A DNA stretch of 64,000 nucleotides from SZAS-103 sp043747745 (GTDB lineage: Bacteria > Pseudomonadota > Gammaproteobacteria > Xanthomonadales > Xanthomonadaceae), in NCBI GenBank assembly GCA_043747745.1, contig JAYTOP010000042.1:1-64000 (forward strand), in the 5' to 3' direction. The notes beneath the pieces were generated by a model. It saw nothing but the letters and a program-made list of their open reading frames with translations. It did no database searches and was not told the DNA's origin. Each line of letters starts with the position of its first letter. The first letter of the stretch is position 1. This document shows, in pieces, positions 16,859-24,879 of this stretch. The position numbers and the translations under genes are program-made.

Positions 16859-17350
16859 TCAGCTTGCCGGCTTGCTGCAATCCACGCATATGCCATGCAC
16901 TTCCAGCGTCTGCGATTGCGGCGTGAAACCCAGCGTGCGGGCTTTTTCATCGAGCAGGTGACCGATGCGCTCGTCCTCCATCTCGATCGCCGCATGGCAG
17001 GTATCGCAGATCAGGAACGGCACGGTGTGCTGCACGCGCGGATGGTGGCAGGCCATGAACGCGTTGATCGATTCGAGCTTGTGTATGAAACCGTTGTCGA
17101 GCAGGAAATCCAGCGCGCGATACACCGTCGGCGGCGCAGATGCGGCCTTGGATTCGCTGATCCGCGCGAGCAGGTCGTAGGCTTTCACCGGGTTCTTCGA
17201 GTCGGCGACCAGCCGCAGCACATCGGCGCGCAATGGAGTCAGCCGCAGGCCTCGTTCAACGCAGGCCTGTTCGACTTCATGGACATACTCGTCCGCGTGG
17301 TGGACGTGGTGACCGGGGTCGGTACAGGCGGCGGCGTGTTTATGGCTCAT
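16859..17350 (-). CDS. zur: Zinc uptake regulator, Fur family
   Basis: Zinc-sensing repressor of zinc uptake genes. The ATG at 17350 gives 163 residues; a TTG two codons upstream is possible. Residues 1-25 are His-rich (SHKHAAACTDPGHHVHHADE). Then follow the winged-helix DNA-binding domain (RGLRLTPLRADVLRLVADSK ... PPTVYRALDFLLDNGFIHKL) and the dimerisation domain with the structural zinc cysteines FLICDTCHAAIEM and the closing HGICVDC. ESINAFMACHHP is more typical of Zur than of Fur. The gene for a MerC-domain protein follows directly; gltX lies upstream on the same strand. Confidence 0.92.
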   Translation of the reverse strand: MSHKHAAACTDPGHHVHHADEYVHEVEQACVERGLRLTPLRADVLRLVADSKNPVKAYDLLARISESKAASAPPTVYRALDFLLDNGFIHKLESINAFMACHHPRVQHTVPFLICDTCHAAIEMEDERIGHLLDEKARTLGFTPQSQTLEVHGICVDCSKPAS

Positions 17351-17381
17351 GCCCAATCAATCGTAGCAGGTCGTCCAAAGA

Positions 17382-18803
17382 TCAAGGTGTCGCCGCACGT
17401 CTGGCAATCAACTCCAGCGCGGCGTCGATGCGCCCGAGCGCCTGCTCGCGCCCCGCCAGGAACACCGTGTGCTCGATCGACGGCGATACCTGCGTCCCGG
17501 TGATCGCGACGCGCAGCGGCTGCGCGATCTTGCCGAGGCCCAATGCCAATGTCTCGGCGGTCTGCGCGAGCACTGCATGCACGGCAGCAGGCGTCCATTC
17601 CGATGATCCAGCCAGGCCATCACGCACCGATTGCAATGGCGCGACAGCCGCATCGGTCAGGTGCTTGGCGACAGCAGCAGCGTCATGGTCGGCGTCGCGT
17701 AGTGGCTCGAACCAGACCTTCGCGCGATCGGCCATTTCCTTCAGCGTATGCACGCGGTCGCGCAGCGCGACCACGACATCCGTTGCAGCTGGGCCATTTG
17801 CGAGGTCGTAGCCTGCTTCGCGCAGATGCCACTCCAGATGCACGCCGACCGCTGCCGGTTCATCGTTCTTCAGATATTGCTGGTTCAACCATTTGAGCTT
17901 CTCGACGTCGAAGCGCGAGGCGCTGTGGTTGACGTCCTTGATATCGAACAGCTCGATCATCTGCTCGCGCGAGAAGATTTCCTGGTCGCCGTGCGACCAG
18001 CCGAGCCGCACCAGGTAGTTCAGCACCGCATGCGGCATGTAGCCGTCGTCGCGGTATTGCATCACCCCGACCGCGCCGTGGCGCTTGGACAGCTTCTGCC
18101 CGTCCGGGCCGAGGATCATCGGCAGGTGCGCGAACACCGGCACCGTTGCACCGAGCGCTTCATAGACATTCACTTGGCGCGGCGTGTTGTTGACGTGGTC
18201 GTCGCCACGAATGACTTCGGTGATGCCCATGTCGATGTCGTCGACGACCACTGCGAAATTGTAGGTCGGGAAACCGTCGGAACGGATCAGCACGAGGTCG
18301 TCGAGTTCGGAGTTGCTCCACTCGATGCGGCCCTTGACCTTATCCTCGAACACCACCGATCCGCCGACCGGATTCTTGAAGCGCAAGACGCGGTTCGGGT
18401 CGTCGCGGAACGGCTCGTTGCGCTCGCGGTAATAGCCGTTGTAGCGCGGCTTCTCGTTCTTCGCCATCGCATCGGCGCGCATCGCATCGATGTCTTCGCG
18501 ACTCTCGTACGCGTAATAGGCTTTGCCAGCCTGGTGCAACTCGGATGCGACCTGCTGATAGCGATCCATACGCTGGGTCTGGAAAATCGGACCCTCGTCG
18601 TGATCGAGACCCAGCCACTCCATGCCGTCGAGGATCGCCTGCACCGCCGCATCGGTTGAGCGCTCGCGGTCGGTATCCTCGATGCGCAGGATGAAGTGGC
18701 CGCCCTGCCGGCGCGCCTCCAGCCAGCAATACAGCGCAGTGCGCGCACCGCCGATGTGCAGGTAACCGGTCGGGCTGGGGGCGAAGCGTGTGCGGCAAGT
18801 CAT
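17382..18803 (-). CDS. gltX: Glutamyl-tRNA synthetase
   Basis: Charges tRNA-Glu with glutamate, making the aminoacyl-tRNA for protein synthesis and, in many bacteria, heme synthesis. 473 residues, standard for a discriminating class I GluRS. Seen: the HIGH-type motif in TRFAPSPTGYLHIGGARTAL, the HFILRIEDTDRERS block, 'SDGFPTYNFAVVVDDIDMGI', the KMSKS-type loop QKLSKRHGAVGVMQY and a helical anticodon-binding C-terminus. It begins MTCRTRFAPSP with no extra N-terminal domain. It is followed 31 bases later by zur. Confidence 0.97.
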   Translation of the reverse strand: MTCRTRFAPSPTGYLHIGGARTALYCWLEARRQGGHFILRIEDTDRERSTDAAVQAILDGMEWLGLDHDEGPIFQTQRMDRYQQVASELHQAGKAYYAYESREDIDAMRADAMAKNEKPRYNGYYRERNEPFRDDPNRVLRFKNPVGGSVVFEDKVKGRIEWSNSELDDLVLIRSDGFPTYNFAVVVDDIDMGITEVIRGDDHVNNTPRQVNVYEALGATVPVFAHLPMILGPDGQKLSKRHGAVGVMQYRDDGYMPHAVLNYLVRLGWSHGDQEIFSREQMIELFDIKDVNHSASRFDVEKLKWLNQQYLKNDEPAAVGVHLEWHLREAGYDLANGPAATDVVVALRDRVHTLKEMADRAKVWFEPLRDADHDAAAVAKHLTDAAVAPLQSVRDGLAGSSEWTPAAVHAVLAQTAETLALGLGKIAQPLRVAITGTQVSPSIEHTVFLAGREQALGRIDAALELIARRAATP

Positions 18804-18995
18804 CGGGTGCGCCAGGCTGTGCGGATCGACGATTTTAACGGATTGGAAAAGCGGTCAGAGCGAAATTCGCGTGCGATGCGCCGTTAATTTCGCGGGATCG
18901 ATCCAGACAAAACTTCACTCCGACCCCTGTTCCACTGCGCGCACGGCACTACAATGGCGCAGTTTGTACGAAAGCCCGACATCGGAGTGACCGCA

Positions 18996-19658
18996 ATGCG
19001 CATCCGCTTGAACCTGTTGCTGGCCGTCCTGCTGTTGCCCGCGTGGGCAACTGCGCTGGCCGCTCCATCCATCGCCTCGCACAAACCAATTCAGACCAAT
19101 AGCGATGTCAGCACCAGTGTGCCGGTGGCATTGCAGGTCGGCCCGCGCGTCACCCTGCACACCAACCTGGGCGACATCGTGATTGAATTCTACCCGGACA
19201 AGGCACCGAAGACGGTCGACAATTTCCTGACCTACGCGCGCGAAGGCTTCTACAACGGGACCATCTTCCACCGCGTGATCGACGACCTGCTGATCCAGGG
19301 CGGCGCCTACACGGCCGACCTGCAGAAGAAACCTGCGCATCCGCCGATCCCCGACGAGGCCAACAACGGCTTGTCCAACCAGCGTGGAACCGTCACAGCT
19401 GCACGCGGCCAGGTGCCTGCATCGGCGACCTCGGAATTCTTCATCAACCTGGTGGACAACCCACGTTTCGATTACGTGTCCGACGCCAACGCAACCACGG
19501 CGGGCTACGCGGTGTTCGGCAAGGTCGTAACCGGCATGGACGTGTTGGACAAGATCCGCATGGTCAAGACGCATCCGCAGGGCAAGTTCACCGCCGATGT
19601 GCCGATGCCGCCTGTGACGATCGATCGCGTCGAGATCCTGCCAGCCCCAACGCAATAA
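18996..19658 (+). CDS. Exported cyclophilin-type peptidyl-prolyl isomerase
   Basis: Catalyses cis-trans isomerisation of prolyl bonds in the periplasm. The ATG at 18996 is supported by GGAGTGA eight bases upstream and by the signal peptide that follows (MRIRLNLLLAVLLLPAWATA then LAAPS). The catalytic domain has 'VTLHTNLGDIVIEFYPDKAP', KTVDNFLTYAREGFYNGTIFHRVI (with FHR), ATSEFFINLVDNPRFDY (FFINL) and the closing YAVFGKVVTGMDVLDKI. 220 residues. lpxH follows nine bases later, so the two are probably one transcript. Confidence 0.93.
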   Translation: MRIRLNLLLAVLLLPAWATALAAPSIASHKPIQTNSDVSTSVPVALQVGPRVTLHTNLGDIVIEFYPDKAPKTVDNFLTYAREGFYNGTIFHRVIDDLLIQGGAYTADLQKKPAHPPIPDEANNGLSNQRGTVTAARGQVPASATSEFFINLVDNPRFDYVSDANATTAGYAVFGKVVTGMDVLDKIRMVKTHPQGKFTADVPMPPVTIDRVEILPAPTQ

Positions 19659-19667
19659 GCGTCGCGC

Positions 19668-20399
19668 ATGACGACGCTCCTCGTTTCCGACCTGCATCTG
19701 GACGCCGCGCGTCCGGGGCTGGTCGCGCTATTCCTCGACTTCCTGCAAGACGAAGCCGCGCACGCAGATGCGCTCTACGTGCTCGGCGACCTGTTCGAAT
19801 ACTGGGTCGGCGACGACGATCCGCAGCCGGTCGGCACCGAAGTGGCGAACGGATTGTCGGCACTCGCACGTTCGGGTGTTCCTGTCTGTTTCCTGCTCGG
19901 GAATCGCGACTTCCTGCTCGGCCCGGACTATGCCGCGCGTTGCGGCATGCGCATCCTGCCCGATCCGTGCGTGATCGATCTGTATGGCCGCCCCACCCTG
20001 CTGATGCATGGCGACCTGCTGTGCACCGACGACACCGACTACCAGGCGTTCCGCCGCCAGTCGCGCGATCCGGCATGGCAGGAATCCTTCCTCGCGCAGC
20101 CGCTGGACGCACGCATCGCATTCGCACAGCGCGCACGCGCGGCGAGCATCGAACACCAGCGCACTGTACGAGACGACATCGCGGGCGAGGACATCACCGA
20201 TGTCAGCCCGACGACGGTCGCATCCACGTTCGCGCGCTACGGCATCGACACCTTGATCCACGGCCACACCCACCGCCCAGCGATGCACAAGCACAACATC
20301 GGCGACCGTCCGCGCACGCGCATCGTACTCGGCGACTGGTACGAACAAGGCTCGGTGCTGCGCGTGGATGCGGATGGCGCTAGCCTGGCGTCGCTGTAG
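19668..20399 (+). CDS. lpxH: UDP-2,3-diacylglucosamine diphosphatase
   Basis: Removes UMP from UDP-2,3-diacylglucosamine to give lipid X in lipid A synthesis; a peripheral membrane metallophosphatase. 243 residues. Seen: SDLHLDAARPGLVALFLDFL with the first metal Asp/His, 'ADALYVLGDLFEYWVGDDDP' (GDxxD), LLGNRDFLLGPDYAARCG (GNRD), LMHGDLLCTDDTDYQAFRRQ and the final metal site IHGHTHRPAMHKH. The position after a cyclophilin gene is common in gammaproteobacteria. Confidence 0.96.
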   Translation: MTTLLVSDLHLDAARPGLVALFLDFLQDEAAHADALYVLGDLFEYWVGDDDPQPVGTEVANGLSALARSGVPVCFLLGNRDFLLGPDYAARCGMRILPDPCVIDLYGRPTLLMHGDLLCTDDTDYQAFRRQSRDPAWQESFLAQPLDARIAFAQRARAASIEHQRTVRDDIAGEDITDVSPTTVASTFARYGIDTLIHGHTHRPAMHKHNIGDRPRTRIVLGDWYEQGSVLRVDADGASLASL

Positions 20400-20414
20400 C
20401 GCATGCGGGGCTCC

Positions 20415-21239
20415 ATGTCCCTGAAACGGTTGCTGCTGCGCTTCGCCGTGATCGTCGCGCTGCTGTATCTCCTTGCATGCATCGCCCTTTACACGATGCA
20501 GCGTTCGTTGCTGTATTTCCCGCAACCGATGCTCGCTGCACCCGATGCGCAGACCATCTCGATTCCGTCAGGCAGCAAGACCTTGCAAGGCTGGGTCGTG
20601 AATCCAGGACAGCCCCATGCCCTGATGTATTTCGGCGGCAAGGGCGAACGCGTCGAACGGGATGTCGATTTCTTCCGCAGCACGCTGCCCGGATACAGCG
20701 TTTATCTCGTTCCGTACCGCGGCTATGGGCCGAATACGGGCGAGCCGACCGAGACAGGTTTGTACGCTGACGCGCTCGTCGAATACGCTTGGGTGCGCGC
20801 ACGCAGCGCGCATGTCGCAGCGATGGGTCGCAGCCTCGGCACCGGCGTTGCGACCTACGTCGCATCCAATCGCGAGGTCGAAATGCTTGTGCTGGTCACG
20901 CCATACGACAGCGTTCTCAACATCGCACGCGACCGCTATCCGATGTTTCCCGTTTCATTGATCCTCAAGGATCGCTATGAATCCTGGCGTCGTGCCGGTT
21001 CGATCAAGGCTCGCGCACTGGTCGTGCTTGCGAGCGACGACCAGGCGGTGCCGCGATCGAATTCGGATGTCCTGATCGATCATTTCCGTCCAAAACCCGA
21101 CGTGATCGTGATCCCGCATTCCGGCCACAACAACCTTTCCAACAGCGCGGTCTACGCACACGCAATCGCGGACTTCATGCGCGTTGCGACGGTGGTAAAA
21201 GCTGCGGCGCCGCCAGCAACTCCATCTCCGCAGCACTGA
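20415..21239 (+). CDS. Membrane-anchored alpha/beta hydrolase (BEM46/ABHD13-like)
   Basis: A hydrolase anchored by one N-terminal helix (RLLLRFAVIVALLYLLACIAL), active site outside the inner membrane; substrate unknown. The start at 20415 is preferred (GGGG ahead); ATG 20403 adds four residues. Seen: the oxyanion stretch YFGGKGERVERDV, 'VPYRGYGPNTGEPTE', the nucleophile elbow AAMGRSLGTGVATYVAS (GRSLG), the Asp in LVVLASDDQAVP and the His in VIPHSGHNNLS. This is the canonical Ser-Asp-His set. 274 residues. Its 3' end overlaps the convergent DUF455 gene by 65 bases. Confidence 0.85.
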   Translation: MSLKRLLLRFAVIVALLYLLACIALYTMQRSLLYFPQPMLAAPDAQTISIPSGSKTLQGWVVNPGQPHALMYFGGKGERVERDVDFFRSTLPGYSVYLVPYRGYGPNTGEPTETGLYADALVEYAWVRARSAHVAAMGRSLGTGVATYVASNREVEMLVLVTPYDSVLNIARDRYPMFPVSLILKDRYESWRRAGSIKARALVVLASDDQAVPRSNSDVLIDHFRPKPDVIVIPHSGHNNLSNSAVYAHAIADFMRVATVVKAAAPPATPSPQH

Positions 21240-22020
21240 ACCCTGCGGCCTGGCGCGCGTCGAGATTGAACGGCCCGCGCACCGAACCGCGTGCGTGCAG
21301 CGCGATCAGCCGTGCGAACTCGGCATCCGGATCCATGCCATCGCGTTCGCAACACCAGCGGAACCAGCGCGAACCTGTGGCGACGTGCGCGACTTCCTCG
21401 CGCAGGATGATTTCGAGAATGTCCGCGGTCGCATCGTCGCCGACGCCGCGCAGGCGCACGATCATGCCCGGCGTCACGTCGAGTCCGCGCGCTTCCAGTA
21501 CGCGCGGCACCAGCGCCATCCGTTCACGGCACGAGTGCGCGGTCTTCTCGGCCATTTCCCATAAACCGTTATGCGCGTCGAAATCGCCGTAATCGTGGCC
21601 GAGTTCCCGCAGGCGCTCGCGCAACATCGTGAAATGTCGCGCCTCGTCGGCTGCCACGCCGACCCAGTCGGCGTAGAACTGCTCGGGCATGCCGCGGAAA
21701 CGATAGATCGCATCCCAGGCGAGGTTGATCGCGTTGAACTCGATGTGCGCGATCGCGTGCACGAAGGCGGCGCGGCCCTCTGGCGACCCGAGACCGCGGC
21801 TGGCGACATCGCGGGGATGGACGAGTCGGGGACGTTCGGGGCGACCGGGCGCGGAAAGCACTTGCGCGGGCTCGTCGTATCGGCCGACGACCAAGCCGCC
21901 AGCTGAAAACAGCGCAGAAAATGTCGTGGTCAGCTCGACCTTGCGCGCAGGATCACTTGCTTGCAGGCACTCCAGTGCAACGCGCTCGATCGCATGACCG
22001 CTTCCAGTTTCCACCACCAT
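21175..22020 (-). CDS. DUF455 ferritin-like protein
   Basis: 281 residues from the ATG at 22020, two bases after the stop of the preceding gene. The DUF455 fold is a ferritin-like helical bundle. Seen: FVHAIAHIEFNAINLAWDAI, 'YADWVGVAADEARHFTMLRE' (ExxH pairs suited to a di-iron or similar site), RELGHDYGDFDAHNGLWEMA and LEIILREEVAHVATGSRWFR. The function is unknown; some members are annotated as tRNA-modifying-enzyme-like on weak grounds. It is the last gene of the folC-dedD-cvpA-purF operon and overlaps the convergent hydrolase gene by 65 bases. Confidence 0.85.
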   Translation of the reverse strand: MVVETGSGHAIERVALECLQASDPARKVELTTTFSALFSAGGLVVGRYDEPAQVLSAPGRPERPRLVHPRDVASRGLGSPEGRAAFVHAIAHIEFNAINLAWDAIYRFRGMPEQFYADWVGVAADEARHFTMLRERLRELGHDYGDFDAHNGLWEMAEKTAHSCRERMALVPRVLEARGLDVTPGMIVRLRGVGDDATADILEIILREEVAHVATGSRWFRWCCERDGMDPDAEFARLIALHARGSVRGPFNLDARQAAGFSAAEMELLAAPQLLPPSQRA

Positions 22021-22022
22021 GA

Positions 22023-22568
22023 TCAACGGGCAGGCGGCGTAGCCGGAGCGGCTTCGGGCAGGTCCCAGGGCTTGGCACCCTTGGCAGCGCCGGGGAAGAC
22101 CAGACGCGATGTCCTGTGGGAGGCGTTCGGCGGCTCGACCACGGGAATCTGCACCGCGACGATGTGGACCCCCGACGCGCCGCCGACCTGCAGTTCCCAG
22201 CCTCCCGGGAACAATCCCTGCAACTTGTACGGCACCAGTGCGCTCGCCTTTCCGTCCGGCTGGACCTGCATGTTCTGGTCGTCGGCAATGACCTGGACGA
22301 TCTCGCCCTTCGGACCGACCATGCGGACCGCGAGATGACCGTTTGAAGCCCAGCCGTCGACCTGCAGCAGGAATCCGGGCCCAACTGTTCCCTGGTAGCG
22401 GCCGTGCTCGACGTGGAGCGCGACCGGGCCGGTCGCGGGACCGGCGACGGGGGTCAGCTGGATTTCGTGGACCACCTGCCCCGGCGCGGCGGCCGGCACT
22501 CCGGAAGCCGGCACCGCAGGAGTCGGCGCAGAGCCGAGCAGCATGGCGAACAAGACGGTTGCGATCAT
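22023..22568 (-). CDS. Hypothetical exported protein coupled to purF
   Basis: 181 residues with a short signal peptide (MIATVLFAMLLGSAPTPAVP), a Pro/Ala-rich linker, and a beta-rich domain (IQLTPVAGPATGPVALHVEH; GPGFLLQVDGWASNGHLAVR; LFPGGWELQVGGASGVHIVA). The C-terminus is Pro/Ala-rich. I do not recognise the family. Its ATG overlaps the purF stop by four bases (ATGA), and the DUF455 gene starts two bases after its own stop, so it is expressed with purF. Confidence 0.65.
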   Translation of the reverse strand: MIATVLFAMLLGSAPTPAVPASGVPAAAPGQVVHEIQLTPVAGPATGPVALHVEHGRYQGTVGPGFLLQVDGWASNGHLAVRMVGPKGEIVQVIADDQNMQVQPDGKASALVPYKLQGLFPGGWELQVGGASGVHIVAVQIPVVEPPNASHRTSRLVFPGAAKGAKPWDLPEAAPATPPAR

Positions 22569-24034
22569 CCGACCCGCCGCTGCTTCTTCGCCTCATCCGA
22601 CCGCTGCTGCTGGATGCGCTCGAAATAGCCAGGCTCGATGCCGGTGACGTATTCGCCGCTGAAGCAGGACGTGTCGAACTTGCGGCCGGGGAATTTCGGG
22701 CCGGCGACGGCGGTCTCCAGATCGGCTAGGTCCTGATATATCAGCCAGTCGCAACCCAGCAGCTTTTCGATTTCCTGGTCGGTGCGGCCGTGTGCGATCA
22801 GTTCGTCCACCGACGGCATGTCGATGCCGTAGACGTTCGGATAACGCACCGGCGGTGCGGCAGAAGCGAAGTACACCTTGCGCGCACCGGCATCGCGCGC
22901 CATCTGCACGATCTGCTGCGAGGTGGTGCCGCGCACGATAGAGTCGTCCACCAGAAGCACCACGCGGTTCTTGAATTCCAGCGGGATCGCGTTGAGCTTG
23001 CGGCGCACCGATTTCACGCGCTCGCCCTGCCCCGGCATGATGAAGGTGCGTCCGACATAGCGGTTCTTGATGAAGCCTTCGCGATATTTCACGCCGAGCA
23101 TGCTCGCGATTTCCAGCGCGGCGTCGCGCGACGTATCCGGGATCGGCATCACCACGTCGATGCCGTGGTCCGGGCGCAGTCGCTGGATCTTGTGCGCGAG
23201 GGTGACGCCCATGCGCATGCGCGCCTTGTGCACCGAGATTTCCTCAATCATGGAATCCGGGCGCGCGAAGTACACGTACTCGAAGATGCACGGCGCGTGT
23301 TCCTGCGGCTCGGCGCAAATCCGGGTATGCAGTTCGCCGCGCGCGGTGACTACCACGCATTCGCCGGGCTTCACGTCGCGCATGCGCTCGAAGCCGAGGA
23401 TGTCGAGCGCGACGGATTCGGATGCGATCGCGTATTCCGTGCCGGTCGATGTGTCGCGCTTGCCGAGAATCAACGGACGGATGCCATGCGGATCGCGGAA
23501 CCCGACCAACCCCAGGCCCAGTACCGTCGCGACCACCGCATAAGCGCCCTTCGCGCGCCGGTTGACGCCTTCGACCGCCATGAAGACCGCCTCGGGCGTC
23601 AGCGCTTTCTGGCGGTCGAGTTCGTGCGCGAACACGTTGAGCAGCACTTCGGAATCCGATTCGGTGTTCACGTTGCGCAGGTCCTGCTCGAATACCTCGC
23701 GGCGCAGCGCGTCGGTATTGATCAGGTTGCCGTTGTGCACGAGCGCGATGCCGTACGGCGAATTCACGTAGAACGGCTGCGCCTCATCGGAACCTTCCGA
23801 ACCTGCAGTCGGATAGCGGCAGTGGCCGATGCCGACGCGCCCGACCAGCAGCCGCATCGCGGCCTCATCGAAGACGTCCTTCACCAGTCCGTTGCCCTTG
23901 TGCATGCGCAGCTTGTTGCCGTCCACGGTCGCAATGCCGGCCGCGTCCTGGCCACGATGCTGCAGGACGGTGAGTCCGTCGTACAACGCTGCCGCGACTT
24001 CACTGGTGCCGACGATTCCGACGATGCCGCACAT
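22565..24034 (-). CDS. purF: Amidophosphoribosyltransferase
   Basis: First committed step of purine synthesis: PRPP and glutamine give phosphoribosylamine. 489 residues. The N-terminal Ntn-type glutaminase begins MCGIVGIVGTSEVAAALYDG, with the nucleophile Cys2 after Met removal, and has YPTAGSEGSDEAQPF. The C-terminal PRTase domain has 'RVVLLVDDSIVRGTTSQQIV', the PRPP loop. There is no long propeptide, consistent with the gammaproteobacterial form. It lies 30 bases after cvpA, and the next gene overlaps its stop. Confidence 0.97.
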   Translation of the reverse strand: MCGIVGIVGTSEVAAALYDGLTVLQHRGQDAAGIATVDGNKLRMHKGNGLVKDVFDEAAMRLLVGRVGIGHCRYPTAGSEGSDEAQPFYVNSPYGIALVHNGNLINTDALRREVFEQDLRNVNTESDSEVLLNVFAHELDRQKALTPEAVFMAVEGVNRRAKGAYAVVATVLGLGLVGFRDPHGIRPLILGKRDTSTGTEYAIASESVALDILGFERMRDVKPGECVVVTARGELHTRICAEPQEHAPCIFEYVYFARPDSMIEEISVHKARMRMGVTLAHKIQRLRPDHGIDVVMPIPDTSRDAALEIASMLGVKYREGFIKNRYVGRTFIMPGQGERVKSVRRKLNAIPLEFKNRVVLLVDDSIVRGTTSQQIVQMARDAGARKVYFASAAPPVRYPNVYGIDMPSVDELIAHGRTDQEIEKLLGCDWLIYQDLADLETAVAGPKFPGRKFDTSCFSGEYVTGIEPGYFERIQQQRSDEAKKQRRVG

Positions 24035-24064
24035 GGTTGAATCCTTGAAAGAATGCCGATTTGT

Positions 24065-24706
24065 TCAGTTCTTGCCGTGGTGCTTCGAACGGGATTGCGA
24101 AGATGTTTCTTCATGCGGCGAATCGTTGCCTTGCGACTCTTCCGGCGGCGGTGTCGGCAACATCCGATCCTGCAACGCCTGCATCACCTTCTTCTTGCCC
24201 TGCTCCGCGACGGCGTCGAAACTCACATGCTGGGCAGCCGATGCTGGCAACCACGCTTTCATCCATTCGGCACCGCGCTGAAATTCCGGTATCAACGGCG
24301 ACGCGTGCCACGATTGATCCTTCGGCAACGCGGTCAAACCCAGCACCAGCACCAGCACGCAGGCGAGCGCACAACCACGTACCACACCGAACAACAGTCC
24401 CAGCACACGATCGATGCTGCCCAACCCGACCGAACGCACCAGCTTGCCGATCAACCACGTCACCAGGCTGCCGACGATCATCGCCGCGATGAACACCAGC
24501 GCATATCCAACCAGCAATCGCGCGGCCGGATCGTGCACCTGCGTCGAGAACCATGTCGCCACGTCCGCGCCGTAGACGAATGCGAGCCAGAACGCCGCGA
24601 TCCACACCACCAGCGACAGCACCTCGACCACGATGCCGCGTATCGCGCCCATCAGCGCCGACAGGGCGACCACGCCCAGCAAGACCCAATCGACTGCACT
24701 CAACAT
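24065..24706 (-). CDS. cvpA: CvpA family protein (colicin V production)
   Basis: Inner-membrane protein needed for colicin V production in E. coli and linked to purF by conserved gene order. From ATG 24706 it has 213 residues and four hydrophobic helices: SAVDWVLLGVVALSALMGAI, VLSLVVWIAAFWLAFVYGAD, LLVGYALVFIAAMIVGSLVT and RVLGLLFGVVRGCALACVLV. The GxxRG turn typical of CvpA (GAIRGIV, FGVVRGCA) is present. The polar tail is Ser/Lys/His-rich. A start 15 codons upstream is possible but less likely. Confidence 0.9.
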   Translation of the reverse strand: MLSAVDWVLLGVVALSALMGAIRGIVVEVLSLVVWIAAFWLAFVYGADVATWFSTQVHDPAARLLVGYALVFIAAMIVGSLVTWLIGKLVRSVGLGSIDRVLGLLFGVVRGCALACVLVLVLGLTALPKDQSWHASPLIPEFQRGAEWMKAWLPASAAQHVSFDAVAEQGKKKVMQALQDRMLPTPPPEESQGNDSPHEETSSQSRSKHHGKN

Positions 24707-24761
24707 GCGTCCGCGCCGTCCGATCTCAAGCGCTCCAAGTGTACGTCGCACCGCGACACCA

Positions 24762-24831
24762 CAGCCCCTCTCCCTCCTCGGGAGAGGGGGGAACCACCGG
24801 CAGAACCGGTGGTGGGGTGAGGGCGATCACG
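24762..24831. repeat. Palindromic repeat between cvpA and the SPOR gene
   Basis: Two neighbouring hairpins: cccctctcc ... gggagagggg (24765-24789) and accaccgg-cagaa-ccggtggt (24793-24812), followed by ggggtgaggg. The first arm is the same type as the element at 7312-7510. It sits inside the dedD-cvpA operon and could pause transcription or stabilise mRNA ends. Confidence 0.65.
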
Positions 24832-24879
24832 CCGCCAAACTTTCATCCGTTGCGCATCACCCATGCGTGATCGGCGGAC

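Noticed and set aside
16372..16995. 207-codon version of the MerC-domain gene
   Set aside because: The added N-terminal part is Arg-rich, overlaps zur and lacks membrane or metal features; the ATG at 16794 fits the family.
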